DNA of 64,000 bases from Desmospora profundinema (GTDB taxonomy: Bacteria > Bacillota > Bacilli > Thermoactinomycetales > DSM-45169), in the NCBI RefSeq assembly GCF_031454155.1, contig NZ_JAVDQG010000010.1:62001-126000 (forward strand). The letters are read 5' to 3'. Every line of letters starts with the position of its first letter. Positions within the stretch are counted from its first letter, which is position 1. The notes beneath the pieces were generated by a model. It was not told the DNA's origin. It worked only from the letters and a program-made list of their open reading frames with translations, and ran no database searches. This document shows positions 35,716 to 44,758 of this stretch, piece after piece. The translations under genes were made by a program, and so were the position numbers.

Positions 35716-35903
35716 GGTATGTCTGAACAATCCGTAGAACGAAAACCCGGATCGGTATGGCTGTCTTCGTTTCGTTGCAAAAAGCGCATAGCGAGACCGG
35801 GAACGAAGTGAACCAGGCGAGACTTGTGCTCTATGAGTGCAAAGGCGAACCAAAAGCCATACCTACCCTCCCGCGTTCTTGCGGGAAGATAACCGGACAA
35901 GCC
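35716..35903 (+). mobile_element. family A MITE-like repeat, copy 3
   Basis: A 188-bp element between acpS and nnr. Left end GGTATGTCTGAACAATCCG after TTAG, right end CCGGACAAGCC followed directly by TTA, the acpS stop codon on the minus strand. The right arm has diverged around CCCGCGTTCTTGCGGG. It splits what would otherwise be a tight acpS-nnr pair; its left end faces nnr, 81 bases before the start. Confidence 0.9.
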
Positions 35904-36281
35904 TTATCCCCTCTGTTCCATAACGGCAAAAGCGAGGGCGTGATCCTCGGTATGCGTGATGGAAAGATGGATCTGTACATCACCCAACCATCCGAGCCGC
36001 CTGCGGGCGGCATCGGATACATGGGCGATCGGCTTCCCCCGTTCATCCGGATGGATGGTGATGTCCCGGAAGCCCACCGTGGCTCCGATGCCGGAACCAG
36101 CCGCCTTGGAAATCGCCTCTTTGGCGGCGAAACGGCCGGCCATCCACTCGATCAAGCGCTGTCCGCCTGCGGGGATCGTTTCCCGCTCTTCCGGCGTAAG
36201 AATCCGACCCGCCAGCCTTTCCGGGCCGAATCGGGCAATGCGAACACAAGAGACGCTGTCGGTTCCCACTCCCATGATCAC
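35904..36281 (-). CDS. acpS: holo-[acyl-carrier-protein] synthase
   Basis: AcpS transfers phosphopantetheine to acyl carrier protein. The 125-residue protein has the two family motifs: GVGTDSVSC with the magnesium-binding aspartate, and WMAGRFAAKEAISKA with the second acidic ligand, then ISITHTEDHALAFAV-like SITHTEDHALAF. The GTG start follows GGGGGTGACACC. Its TAA stop begins at the first base after repeat copy 3. Confidence 0.95.
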   Translation of the reverse strand: MIMGVGTDSVSCVRIARFGPERLAGRILTPEERETIPAGGQRLIEWMAGRFAAKEAISKAAGSGIGATVGFRDITIHPDERGKPIAHVSDAARRRLGWLGDVQIHLSITHTEDHALAFAVMEQRG

Positions 36282-36294
36282 GGTGTCACCCCCA

Positions 36295-37410
36295 TTATTT
36301 CACATCCCACCGGAATGTGGCAGCGGCCACGGTAAAGGATACAAACAGCCACGCCGCCAGAATGGACAGCGGCATCGACAGCTGGGCAAGGGTGGCCCCA
36401 TCGTTCATCACTCCGCGCAGGGAATCGGTCAGATGGCCGATGGGGATCAGCTGAATTAAGGGCTGCAACAACCCCGGCAAATCCCGGATCGGAAAGAAGA
36501 TCCCGCCGACAAAGATCATAGGAAACGTAACCAAACCGGCGATCGGTGCCGCACTCTCCGGATTTTTTGCCAGGCTTGCGATAATGAACCCGATGGACAT
36601 AAACGTAAGGGTCCCGAGCAATAACACGGCCAGCAAAAGCACCCACGACCCGTTCACTTGCACGTCAAATAGAAAATATGCCACCAGCAGCACCGTCACT
36701 GCCTGCAACCCGTTCAACAGGACTCGGGCAGTGATCTGACCGGCGATAAAAGTGGAACTTTTCAAAGGCGTTCCCTGCATCCTTCGCAGGATGCCCCTCT
36801 CCCGCCAGGAAGCGATGGTAGCCGCTACTCCGTTTAAGTTGTTGCTCATGATCATAAGAGAGAGAATGCCCGGTACCAGGAAGTCGATATAACCCAAAGG
36901 ACGGGCTTGGACATCCACCTGTTCCGTGGATACGACCGGCCGGAAACCCACCAATTCCTTGTTGCGCTCGTCCACCACCTGGGCGATAACAGAAGTACCC
37001 ACTTCCGACACGGTGGGATTGCTTCCATCCAGGTAGAGGGCAATCTGTTCTACCGCCCGAGCTTCGCCGGAGGATTGAAACCGTTCCACTTCTTCACCCA
37101 GCCCTTTTTTTAGTACCACCATCATATCCGCCTCTCCGGATCGAACCTGTTCCAGTCCGGATTTCCGGTCAGCGGCGGTAACCGCCAGTCCTTCCGTCCC
37201 CTGAAATGCGTCCGCCAGTTCCCGGGACACTGGCGTTTGATCTTCGTCCACCACCACGGTTTGGAGAGTGAATTGATTTCCGCCGTTTCCTAAAAACGTG
37301 CCCAGGGCCAACATCATAAAAACAGGCAGCAACAAAGACCATATAATCGTATTTTTGTTTCGTATAAACAGCAGCAGCTGGGCCAGCGTCAATCGCCAGT
37401 ATGCCTTCAT
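36295..37410 (-). CDS. ABC-2 type permease
   Basis: The 371-residue protein has one N-terminal helix, an extracytoplasmic domain of about 140 residues and five C-terminal helices, the layout of YhgE/DrrB-NatB-like exporter permeases (GILSLMIMSNNLNGVAATIASWRERGILRRM is the typical Ex-loop region; LPGLLQPLIQLIPIGHLTDS precedes the last helices). The ATG at 37410 follows GAGGTTGACAG and overlaps the ATPase stop by four bases. Substrate unknown. Confidence 0.9.
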   Translation of the reverse strand: MKAYWRLTLAQLLLFIRNKNTIIWSLLLPVFMMLALGTFLGNGGNQFTLQTVVVDEDQTPVSRELADAFQGTEGLAVTAADRKSGLEQVRSGEADMMVVLKKGLGEEVERFQSSGEARAVEQIALYLDGSNPTVSEVGTSVIAQVVDERNKELVGFRPVVSTEQVDVQARPLGYIDFLVPGILSLMIMSNNLNGVAATIASWRERGILRRMQGTPLKSSTFIAGQITARVLLNGLQAVTVLLVAYFLFDVQVNGSWVLLLAVLLLGTLTFMSIGFIIASLAKNPESAAPIAGLVTFPMIFVGGIFFPIRDLPGLLQPLIQLIPIGHLTDSLRGVMNDGATLAQLSMPLSILAAWLFVSFTVAAATFRWDVK

Positions 37411-38324
37411 GCGTCTGTCAACCTCTTTCCCGTTCGTTGCAAAAACACATCTTCCAAAGTAGCCGTTCGGGTGCGCATCCCTAATAGATCCCACTTTTTC
37501 TCATCAGCCAGGGGAATCAGACGCCGCAGGGTATCCTGCAGCCGATCCGTCAGTAGGACAGTCGCCCCGTCCTCCGACTGTTTCACTTCCTTCACCCCGT
37601 CCAAGTCGCGAAATGTCTGGGCGGGCTCGGGACGTTCCAACACAAATTCAACCACACTGTCCGAAGCCAACTGACGGATCAAACCCGCCGGCGAATCGAG
37701 GGCGATGATACGGCCTGTATCCATAATCGCCACCCGGTCGCACAATTGTTCTGCTTCCTCCATATAGTGTGTGGATAAAAAAACGGTTCGGCCCTCATCC
37801 TTCAGGCGCTGAACAATCGCCCACAGATCCCGGCGTGCTTTGGGATCCAAACCGGTAGTGGGTTCGTCCAGAAAAATCACTTTGGGATCGTGCACAACCG
37901 CCATGGCGATCGCCAGTCGCTGCCGCTGGCCGCCCGACAGGTGTTTCACCAATGTTTTCGCCTTTTCTTCCAGATCGAAGGAAGCGAGCAACTCCTCCAC
38001 CCGTCTCATTTCACGGTAAAAACTGCCGTATAAAAGGATGATTTCACGGGTGGTCAGATGATCGAACAAAGCCGTCGATTGCAATTGTACACCGATATGT
38101 TCCTTGACTGTATTTGGTTTGCGGACCGCGTCCAGACCGTCAATCAAAACCTTGCCTTCATCGGGAGTGCGAAGCCCCTCCACCATTTCCATCGTGGTGG
38201 TCTTACCAGCACCGTTTGGACCCAGGAGACCGAAAATCTCCCCTTTGGCCACTTCAAAACTGACACCGTCCACCACGCGTTGACCGTTATATGCTTTGAC
38301 CAGATTCTCCACTTGTATCATCAT
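37407..38324 (-). CDS. ABC transporter ATP-binding protein
   Basis: The 305-residue ATPase has Walker A LLGPNGAGKTT, Q-loop, signature HLSGGQRQRLAIAMA, Walker B VIFLDEPTTGLD and the H-loop STHYMEEAEQL, plus a C-terminal domain of the DrrA/CcmA type. It pairs with the permease gene that overlaps it by four bases. Two ATGs (38324 and 38321) follow GGAGGGG at long spacing, so the start is uncertain by one codon. Confidence 0.93.
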   Translation of the reverse strand: MMIQVENLVKAYNGQRVVDGVSFEVAKGEIFGLLGPNGAGKTTTMEMVEGLRTPDEGKVLIDGLDAVRKPNTVKEHIGVQLQSTALFDHLTTREIILLYGSFYREMRRVEELLASFDLEEKAKTLVKHLSGGQRQRLAIAMAVVHDPKVIFLDEPTTGLDPKARRDLWAIVQRLKDEGRTVFLSTHYMEEAEQLCDRVAIMDTGRIIALDSPAGLIRQLASDSVVEFVLERPEPAQTFRDLDGVKEVKQSEDGATVLLTDRLQDTLRRLIPLADEKKWDLLGMRTRTATLEDVFLQRTGKRLTDA

Positions 38325-38475
38325 GGTGTTTTTAAAAACCCCTCCTCTTGCCGGAGGCGGTAATCCGCTCCGCTTTCTTCGCTGTACGTTCAAATGCTTG
38401 GATCCAGTATAGCACAGGGCATGCCAAACCAATCAAAAAGGGCACCACCGGGAACGCTGCCCGGTCATGCCCGCG

Positions 38476-38907
38476 TTACTTCAACAGTTTCTGGTAGGGT
38501 TTAAGATCCACTTCTTTTTTCTTCAGGGTTTCCACCAGCCACTTATGATCTCGCTTGGGCGTGGCCTGGATGTACCCGCGAATGATCAAGTCCTGATTCA
38601 TCGCGTCGGCCTTTTCCTTTACCGCCAACTCACCGATTTTGCCTGCAATCGTCTGTTTGGCTGTATCCCGAAAGGGTTTGGGAACCGGTTGAACCAGTTC
38701 ATTCAACAGTTTCTTCTGTTCCTCCGTCCAAAGGTGATGTGTCTGCTGGATATAATGCTCCTGCCAATCCAATGCCGACTTCCCGTCTTCTTTCGGCATC
38801 CCTTTTAGAAACTTACGGAACATGAAGTACCCGCCCGTACCCAAAAACCAAGCCATAAACAAAAACCACAAAACCATGACCCATAGGATCCAATCCGGCA
38901 TCCGCAT
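38476..38907 (-). CDS. DUF2621 family membrane protein
   Basis: The 143-residue protein has one or two N-terminal helices (about 6-30) followed by a conserved cytoplasmic part: FMFRKFLKGMPKEDGKS, LDWQEHYIQQTHHLW, DLIIRGYIQATPKRDHKWL. This matches DUF2621 proteins of Bacillus-type spore formers; function unknown. It is upstream of the ABC genes in the same direction, with a 150-base gap. Confidence 0.82.
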   Translation of the reverse strand: MRMPDWILWVMVLWFLFMAWFLGTGGYFMFRKFLKGMPKEDGKSALDWQEHYIQQTHHLWTEEQKKLLNELVQPVPKPFRDTAKQTIAGKIGELAVKEKADAMNQDLIIRGYIQATPKRDHKWLVETLKKKEVDLKPYQKLLK

Positions 38908-39114
38908 TCACCTCTTGGCTACGCGGCCGCCCGAATGGACGGCCCCAAGTCATCCCCATTGTAGCACGAGCCATGTGGATAAGACCATTCCAGGGAGTGG
39001 AGAAGCGCCTGTCTGCCATTATTTTCGGCATCTGTTCACAATTGCGATTTTCGTTTTGTTTTCCGTAAACGCCCAATATGATATATATTGTAACTTGGGG
39101 GGAGAGTGCGACTG

Positions 39115-41304
39115 ATGAATGTGCGAAAACTAAAATCCTTCGGCCGACTGTTCTGGAGAGCCATGATGACAAAAAAATGGTGGCTGCTGGTCCTCTCCAC
39201 CACCTTGCTGGTTGTAGTGGGTGGATTTATCGCCGTAATGATGACGACAGCGGTATATGAGTTGGACAGCTTAAAAAACCTGCGGTTTGCCACCACCTTG
39301 TACGACCGTGACGGAAAAGAGCTGGAAGCGCTCGGGGACACCAACCGTGAGTATATCGGTTTGGATGACGTCAAATCTCAGGATCTGATGGAAGCCTTCG
39401 TCGCCATCGAAGACGAACGGTTTTACAACCATAACGGCACCGACTTAAAGGCTCTCGGCCGCGCACTGGCGGTGGACATTCTCACCATGAGTGCCGCCGA
39501 GGGCGGAAGCACAATTACCATGCAGGTCGCACGAAACATCGTCCTAAACGAACAGAGAGAAAAAACATTCATGCGCAAAGTGACGGAGATCGCTATCTCC
39601 TACAACCTGGAGCGCAAATACACCAAAAAAGAGATTTTGGAGTCCTACCTTAACTTTATCTCCCTTGGTAATGAATTTCGGGGAATCCAGTCGGCCTCCA
39701 AGAACTATTTTGATAAAGACCTGACCAAAGACGAGCTGGAGCCCCACGAGATCGCCCTATTGGCAGGGCTCCCCAAAGCACCGGAAGGGTACAATCCATT
39801 CCGACACGAGGAGAAGGCCATCCAGCGGCGCAATGTGGTGTTGGCCAAGATGGCGGAAAAAGAGATCATCACGGAAGAAGAAAAAGAAAAATATCAGAAG
39901 ATGGATCTCGGGGTCGATCCCAAAAACATGGCCAAACACCGGAAGAACCAAAACTACCATGCCTATAAAGATTACTTGGCCAACGAAGCATTGGAACGAT
40001 ACGGACTGGATGGGCAGGAACTGTTAAACGGCGGCTATAAAATCTATACCGGCATGGACAAGAAGGCCCAACTTTCTCTGGAACGCACCTTGAGAGACAA
40101 TACGTACTACCAAGGGCACGATAACCTGGATGCCGGCGCCACCATCATGGATCCAAAAACAGGAGAGATTGTGGCGCTCGGAGGCGGACGCAACTACTTG
40201 ACCGGATATGAAAACCGTGCCTTATCCCGTGTGCAACCCGGCTCTTCCATCAAGCCGCTGACCGTATACGCACCGGCGGTGGAAGAGAAAGGATACAGCG
40301 AAAACAGCTATATCTCCGATGCGCCCTACACCTATGCCGGCTGGTCCCCTAAAAACTACGACGGCGTATTCCGGGGGAACATTCCGCTGAAAGAAGCGGT
40401 GGGACGGTCCGTCAATGCGGGGACAGCCCGTCTGCTTAACGAAGTGGTCGGGGTAAACACCGCTTGGGAATACGCCAAAAAAGAAGGGTTAAATCTGGAG
40501 GACGGAGATAAACAACCGGCCCCTCTCTCCCTCGGGGGATTGACTCGAGGGGTGAGCACCCTGCAGATGGCACAAGCGTACAGCCTATTTCCGAGCGGGG
40601 GCAAGTTTAACGAGGCCCACACCATCATCAAAATCGAAACGCCCGATGGGGAAGTGTTAACGCCTAAAGACGAACTGCGGAAAGACGACAAAGTGTTCAG
40701 TCCCCGCACCGCCGATACCATGAACCAGGTCCTCAAATATGCGGTGGAAAACGGAACAGGTTCCAACGCCCGCTTGACGGACGGCCGTGATGTAGCCGGC
40801 AAGACCGGTACCACCCAGAACAACAAAGAATCCTGGTTCGTCGGTTATACTCCGGAATACGTAATGGCTACGATGGTGTTTACGGAAGGAGGCAACCACG
40901 TCCGGTTGTCCGGCGGGGAATACCCGGCAAAAATCTTCCAAAAAGTGATGTCCGACACCTTGGAGGGGACGGAAGTGAGCCGTTTCGAACGCTTCGGCGG
41001 CGATTCCGGTCCGGCCACTCCCACCAGCCCGCCGGCCTCTACTCCTCCTACTTCCGGTTCGACAGACAAGGAATGGGAAAAACAGCGCCAGCGTGAAGAG
41101 AAAGAACAGGAGAAAGAGCGAAAACGACAGGAAAAAGAACAAAAGAAGCGCGAAGAAGAAGAGAGAAAACGCCAGGAAGAGAACCGAGATGGCGGAGACA
41201 CGCCTCCCCCGCCCCCTGATCAAGAGTCGCCGCAACCCGGAGACGGCGGGAGCGGAAATCCCGGTGATGGCGGAGAAGATATCGGTGGAGACGAAAGTGG
41301 ATAA
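39115..41304 (+). CDS. class A penicillin-binding protein (PBP1)
   Basis: The 729-residue protein has a short cytoplasmic N-terminus, one membrane helix (about 26-47), a GT51 glycosyltransferase domain (EDERFYNHNGTD, EGGSTITMQVARN) and a transpeptidase domain with SxxK (PGSSIKPL), SxN (RSVNAG) and KTGTT. It polymerises and crosslinks peptidoglycan. The last 90 residues form a charged Lys/Glu/Arg repeat followed by a Pro/Gly/Asp-rich tail outside the membrane. ATG at 39115 after GGGGGAGAG is preferred over a GTG nine bases upstream. Confidence 0.95.
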   Translation: MNVRKLKSFGRLFWRAMMTKKWWLLVLSTTLLVVVGGFIAVMMTTAVYELDSLKNLRFATTLYDRDGKELEALGDTNREYIGLDDVKSQDLMEAFVAIEDERFYNHNGTDLKALGRALAVDILTMSAAEGGSTITMQVARNIVLNEQREKTFMRKVTEIAISYNLERKYTKKEILESYLNFISLGNEFRGIQSASKNYFDKDLTKDELEPHEIALLAGLPKAPEGYNPFRHEEKAIQRRNVVLAKMAEKEIITEEEKEKYQKMDLGVDPKNMAKHRKNQNYHAYKDYLANEALERYGLDGQELLNGGYKIYTGMDKKAQLSLERTLRDNTYYQGHDNLDAGATIMDPKTGEIVALGGGRNYLTGYENRALSRVQPGSSIKPLTVYAPAVEEKGYSENSYISDAPYTYAGWSPKNYDGVFRGNIPLKEAVGRSVNAGTARLLNEVVGVNTAWEYAKKEGLNLEDGDKQPAPLSLGGLTRGVSTLQMAQAYSLFPSGGKFNEAHTIIKIETPDGEVLTPKDELRKDDKVFSPRTADTMNQVLKYAVENGTGSNARLTDGRDVAGKTGTTQNNKESWFVGYTPEYVMATMVFTEGGNHVRLSGGEYPAKIFQKVMSDTLEGTEVSRFERFGGDSGPATPTSPPASTPPTSGSTDKEWEKQRQREEKEQEKERKRQEKEQKKREEEERKRQEENRDGGDTPPPPPDQESPQPGDGGSGNPGDGGEDIGGDESG

Positions 41305-41312
41305 TCTGTTGA

Positions 41313-41346
41313 AGAAAACCGGGCGATACAGTCGTTCGGTTTTTTC
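41313..41346 (+). terminator. terminator of the PBP gene
   Basis: GAAAACCG pairs with CGGTTTTTTC around a 15-base loop. Confidence 0.6.
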
Positions 41347-41464
41347 TCGCCGCTGCACAACCTTCGTTATTTTTTTGACAAAACGGGTAGAAATCATAGA
41401 AAAGGGAACAAGGCATCCGGAAAGTCAGGTAAAATAATGCGGAAGGGTAAAACATTTGTACTAG

Positions 41465-41657
41465 GGCGTGTCTGGTAATTCAATCTTCCGTGAGTAGAAG
41501 GGAGGGTCGGTATGGCTTTTGGTTCGCCTTTGCACTCATAGAGCACAAGTCTCGCCTGGTTCACTTCGTTCCCTGGTCTCGCTATGCGCTTTTTGCAACG
41601 AAACGAAGACAGCCATACCGACCCGGGATCTCGCGCTACGGATTGTTCAGACACGCC
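41465..41657 (-). mobile_element. family A MITE-like repeat, copy 4
   Basis: A 193-bp copy in opposite orientation, flanked by CTAG and TTAG. Its outer ends are GGCGTGTCTG and CAGACACGCC, the cleanest inverted repeat in the family. The GTCTGAACAATCC end (41657) lies 72 bases upstream of the CopD-like gene and faces it. Confidence 0.92.
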
Positions 41658-41729
41658 TTAGGCGAATGATTGCTTTGGGTTCTCAGAAGTTCGGATCGTA
41701 TATCCCAAAACGAAGGAAGGATGACCCAC

Positions 41730-42182
41730 ATGGATTACAGAATCGCACTTTTTATCCACGTTCTCAGCATGGCCGCCTGGTTCGGCGGTCTGGCGGTGAT
41801 GGCTGTCTGGTTGCGCAAGGCGATCGCCAACCATGAATCAGGAATCTCCATGACCAAAAGCCTGCAATTTGTCCACAACTTGAACGTTCGCATGATGGTT
41901 CCCACAGCACTACTCGTACTTCTGGCCGGACTCTACCTATTGTTCGGGCAGGGGGGCGCCGGGGGTCAAACCTGGCTGCTCATCAAGGAACGGTTCGGCA
42001 CCCTCTTCTTACTGGTCTATATCATCGGATTGCCGATCTTTGGAGGCAAAATCCTAAAAAGTGCGCAGGCCGCTTCCGACGCAAACGCCATGGTCCCGCT
42101 GGTGAAACGCTACATCCTCGTCCTCAACGTTTCCCTTCTGATCATCGCTTTCATCCTCCTGACCGCCACCATCCGATTTTGA
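41730..42182 (+). CDS. CopD-like membrane protein, 150 aa
   Basis: Four membrane helices (HVLSMAAWFGGLAVMAVWL, VPTALLVLLAGLYLLFG, GTLFLLVYIIGLPIFGG, VLNVSLLIIAFILLTATI) with a histidine in the first helix, as in the CopD/DUF2269 group of copper-related or haem-binding proteins. AAGGAAGG precedes the ATG at 41730. Function inferred weakly. Confidence 0.7.
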   Translation: MDYRIALFIHVLSMAAWFGGLAVMAVWLRKAIANHESGISMTKSLQFVHNLNVRMMVPTALLVLLAGLYLLFGQGGAGGQTWLLIKERFGTLFLLVYIIGLPIFGGKILKSAQAASDANAMVPLVKRYILVLNVSLLIIAFILLTATIRF

Positions 42183-42190
42183 TCGCATCC

Positions 42191-42219
42191 AACCCTTCCC
42201 GCCGGGAAGGGTTTTTTAT
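42191..42219 (+). terminator. terminator
   Basis: AACCCTTCCCG and CGGGAAGGGTTTTTT form a strong stem with U-tract. Confidence 0.9.
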
Positions 42220-42291
42220 CTCCCCCTCCCACCCGGGCTACCGCTAATCCATTTTTAATCTATTTTTCTTTTTTGTGAAACCTTCGCCCGA

Positions 42292-42879
42292 ATGAAACGT
42301 ATAGCTATTCGACAACCGAGAAAGGGGGAATCCCCCATAGACTGGACAACGATCTTTTGGTACTGCTTCTGGGGCGGCTTGGTCGCCTCCCTGGTCCTCT
42401 GGCTGTTGGGCGACTGGCTTGGCGGTCTGCTGGACGGAATATGGGACTTCGCCTCCGGTTTATTTCAACCGGTCACTCTGATCGGAGCGGTGACCGCTTT
42501 CGGGGCGTCCGGCCTGATCCTATCGGAGTCCACGCCGCTTGCCGGATTCTTACTGATCGCCTCTTCCCTGGCCATTGCTGTTATCGCGTTTTTCTTGTTG
42601 TACTATCTGGTGGTGCGCCCTGTAGCCGACGCTGAAAGTTCCACTGCCTTTCGCCTCCAGGATTTAGCCGGGCGCCAAGGGGAAGTGTTGATCTCCATCC
42701 CCGGTGAGGGGTGCGGAGAAGTCCTGGTGTGGACCGGAAGCGGCAACACCAACCAGATCGCCTCCAGTCACCACGGCGATCCTATCCCCTTGGGCACCCG
42801 CGTCATCGTCCAACGTGTCGAGGACTCGGTGCTGTGGGTGGCCCCGGTTGATTCCCCGCAAGGAGTGAACAAGACATGA
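42292..42879 (+). CDS. NfeD-family membrane protein (YuaF-like)
   Basis: The 195-residue protein has three or four helices (about 20-45, 60-78, 85-110) and a C-terminal OB-fold domain (LAGRQGEVLISIPGEGCGEV ... VQRVEDSVLWVAPV) of the NfeD type. Its stop overlaps the flotillin start by four bases, the arrangement of yuaF-floT in Bacillus, where the pair organises membrane microdomains. No clear ribosome binding site precedes the ATG. Confidence 0.88.
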   Translation: MKRIAIRQPRKGESPIDWTTIFWYCFWGGLVASLVLWLLGDWLGGLLDGIWDFASGLFQPVTLIGAVTAFGASGLILSESTPLAGFLLIASSLAIAVIAFFLLYYLVVRPVADAESSTAFRLQDLAGRQGEVLISIPGEGCGEVLVWTGSGNTNQIASSHHGDPIPLGTRVIVQRVEDSVLWVAPVDSPQGVNKT

Positions 42880-44363
42880 CTACCCTCAGTATCATCCTGA
42901 TGACGGTGGGCGCCTTTTTTGTGCTGGCCATCTGCTTCTGGGCCCGTTACAAAACCGTCAGCGCCGATGAAGCCCTCGTCGTCACCGGCAGCCTGCTCGG
43001 CCGGAAAAATGTTCTCAGCGATGATTCCGGCAAAAAGATGAAAATCATCCGGGGCGGGGGCGCCTTTATTATCCCGATCTTCCAACGGGCAGAGCGTCTC
43101 AGCCTCCTCTCCCACAAACTGACCGTCTCCACCCCGGAAGTCTATACGGAACAAGGGGTCCCGGTAATGGCAGACGGAGTCGCCATCATCAAGATCGGCG
43201 GCTCCCTGGAGGATGTGGCTACCGCCGGCGAGCAATTCATGGGTAAAAATGTGGAAACGCTCAAAGATGAAGCGGAAGAGGTGCTAGAAGGCCACCTGCG
43301 GGCCATCCTGGGCACCATGACCGTGGAAGAGATCTACAAAAACCGGGAGCGTTTCGCCCAGGAAGTGCAGTCTGTCGCTGCCAAAGACCTGAAAAAGATG
43401 GGGTTGCAGATCGTCTCATTCACCATCAAGGACCTTCGTGACAACAACGGCTATCTGGAAGCCCTGGGCCGCCCCCGGATTGCAGCCGTCCGCCGGGACG
43501 CCGACATCGCCGAAGCCAATGCCCACCGCGATACGGAAATCCAAACCGCCAAGGCACGGGAAGAGGGAACCAAAGCCACCCTCGTGTCGGAAACCCATAT
43601 CGCCGAGGCGGAAAAAGAGAAGGAACTGCGCGTCGCTCAGTTCAAGATCGAACAAGACATGAAAAAGGCAGAAGCCGACCAGGCATACCAGCTCCAGGAA
43701 AACCGCTACAAACAACAAGTGGTTGACGAAGAGATGAAGATCGAGCTGGTGCGCAAGCAGAAAGCGATCGAACTGGAAGAGAAGGAGATCACCCGGCGCG
43801 AGAAGCAATATGATGCCGAGGTGCGCAAAAAAGCCGACGCGGATCGCTACTCCAAGGAGCAGGCCGCCGAAGCGAGCCGGTTTGAGCGGGAAGCCCAGGC
43901 GCGCGCCGAAGCGGAAGCCATCCGTACCAAAGGTACGGCGGACGCGGAAGCCCACAAAGCCCAGGGACAAGCCCAGGCCGACGTTATTCGATCCAAGGGT
44001 CTCGCCGAAGCAGAAGCCAAAGAGAAGTTGGCGGAAGCCTTTGAACGCTATGGGCAGGCGGCCATCCTGGACCTGATCGCCAAAATGCTGCCGGAGTTAG
44101 CCGCTAAAGTGGCGGAGCCGATGAACCGCATCGACAAAATCACGGTGGTGGATTCCGGCCAAGGCGGAGACGGAGCCGCCAAAGTGAGCAACTATGTCAC
44201 CCGCCTCATGGCACAAGCCCCGGAGATGGTGAGCCAAGTATCGGGCCTCGACATTAACGCTCTGATGAAACAGGCGATCCAGCCAACCGAAACGCCCCGG
44301 CAGGATGTGACGGTCGAAACGGAGGGCCGACCGGCGGAACGAGAGTCGGTCGAACAGGTCTGA
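42876..44363 (+). CDS. floT: flotillin-like protein
   Basis: The 495-residue protein has an N-terminal membrane segment (1-20), an SPFH domain (about 25-200; GGGAFIIPIFQRAERLSLL, GTMTVEEIYKNRERFAQEV) and a long coiled coil rich in Glu-Ala repeats (about 215-390), ending in a Gln/Thr/Glu tail. Flotillins assemble into membrane scaffolds. Length and order match B. subtilis FloT (YuaG). Confidence 0.95.
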   Translation: MTTLSIILMTVGAFFVLAICFWARYKTVSADEALVVTGSLLGRKNVLSDDSGKKMKIIRGGGAFIIPIFQRAERLSLLSHKLTVSTPEVYTEQGVPVMADGVAIIKIGGSLEDVATAGEQFMGKNVETLKDEAEEVLEGHLRAILGTMTVEEIYKNRERFAQEVQSVAAKDLKKMGLQIVSFTIKDLRDNNGYLEALGRPRIAAVRRDADIAEANAHRDTEIQTAKAREEGTKATLVSETHIAEAEKEKELRVAQFKIEQDMKKAEADQAYQLQENRYKQQVVDEEMKIELVRKQKAIELEEKEITRREKQYDAEVRKKADADRYSKEQAAEASRFEREAQARAEAEAIRTKGTADAEAHKAQGQAQADVIRSKGLAEAEAKEKLAEAFERYGQAAILDLIAKMLPELAAKVAEPMNRIDKITVVDSGQGGDGAAKVSNYVTRLMAQAPEMVSQVSGLDINALMKQAIQPTETPRQDVTVETEGRPAERESVEQV

Positions 44364-44415
44364 GTCGACCGGGAAAAATCCTACAAGCGCTCTCTCATAA
44401 ACTAGTTAGGTTATA

Positions 44416-44449
44416 CTCCGGGCCGGTAGGTGTCTTCGTTTCGTTGCAT
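44416..44449 (+). repeat. relic of a family A repeat
   Basis: CTCCGGGCCGGTAGG followed by TGTCTTCGTTTCGTTGCA matches the left half of family A internally; both ends and the rest of the core are lost. It lies between floT and its terminator. Confidence 0.6.
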
Positions 44450-44481
44450 TCGCGGTAAATGGAATGACCGGGAAAAACCAA

Positions 44482-44517
44482 CCCCCCCTTTGGTTTGAGA
44501 CCAAAGGGGGTGTTTTT
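44482..44517. terminator. terminator downstream of floT
   Basis: CCCCCTTTGG pairs with CCAAAGGGGG around TTTGAGA, followed by TGTTTTT on the plus strand and by a T-run on the minus strand. Confidence 0.8.
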
Positions 44518-44714
44518 CACTTGTCGGAGGAGGATTGGGGCGTTTCTTTCCCCTTGTTAGTTTCGTCCCCGTCGGCCACTGTCTCCTCCCAACCGGGGAG
44601 CAGCCCCAACCGCTCTGCATCTTCTTGGCGGTAGCTGATCAGGATAAACTGGTACGTCCCTTGCTCGCTCTTCTCCTTCTCCCCGTAGATTCCTTTTTCC
44701 GGCCCGTATCCGGT
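44517..44714 (-). pseudogene. C-terminal gene fragment, 65 codons
   Basis: An open frame bounded upstream by two stop codons (TGATGA) encodes TGYGPEKGIYGEKEK, YQFILISYRQEDAERLGLLP and a polar tail ending SSSDK. It has no start codon or ribosome binding site, so it appears to be the remnant of a larger gene. Family unknown. Confidence 0.5.
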
Positions 44715-44758
44715 TCATCAGACCCTATTTCAATTGCTTCCATCGAGGGGGGATCGTC

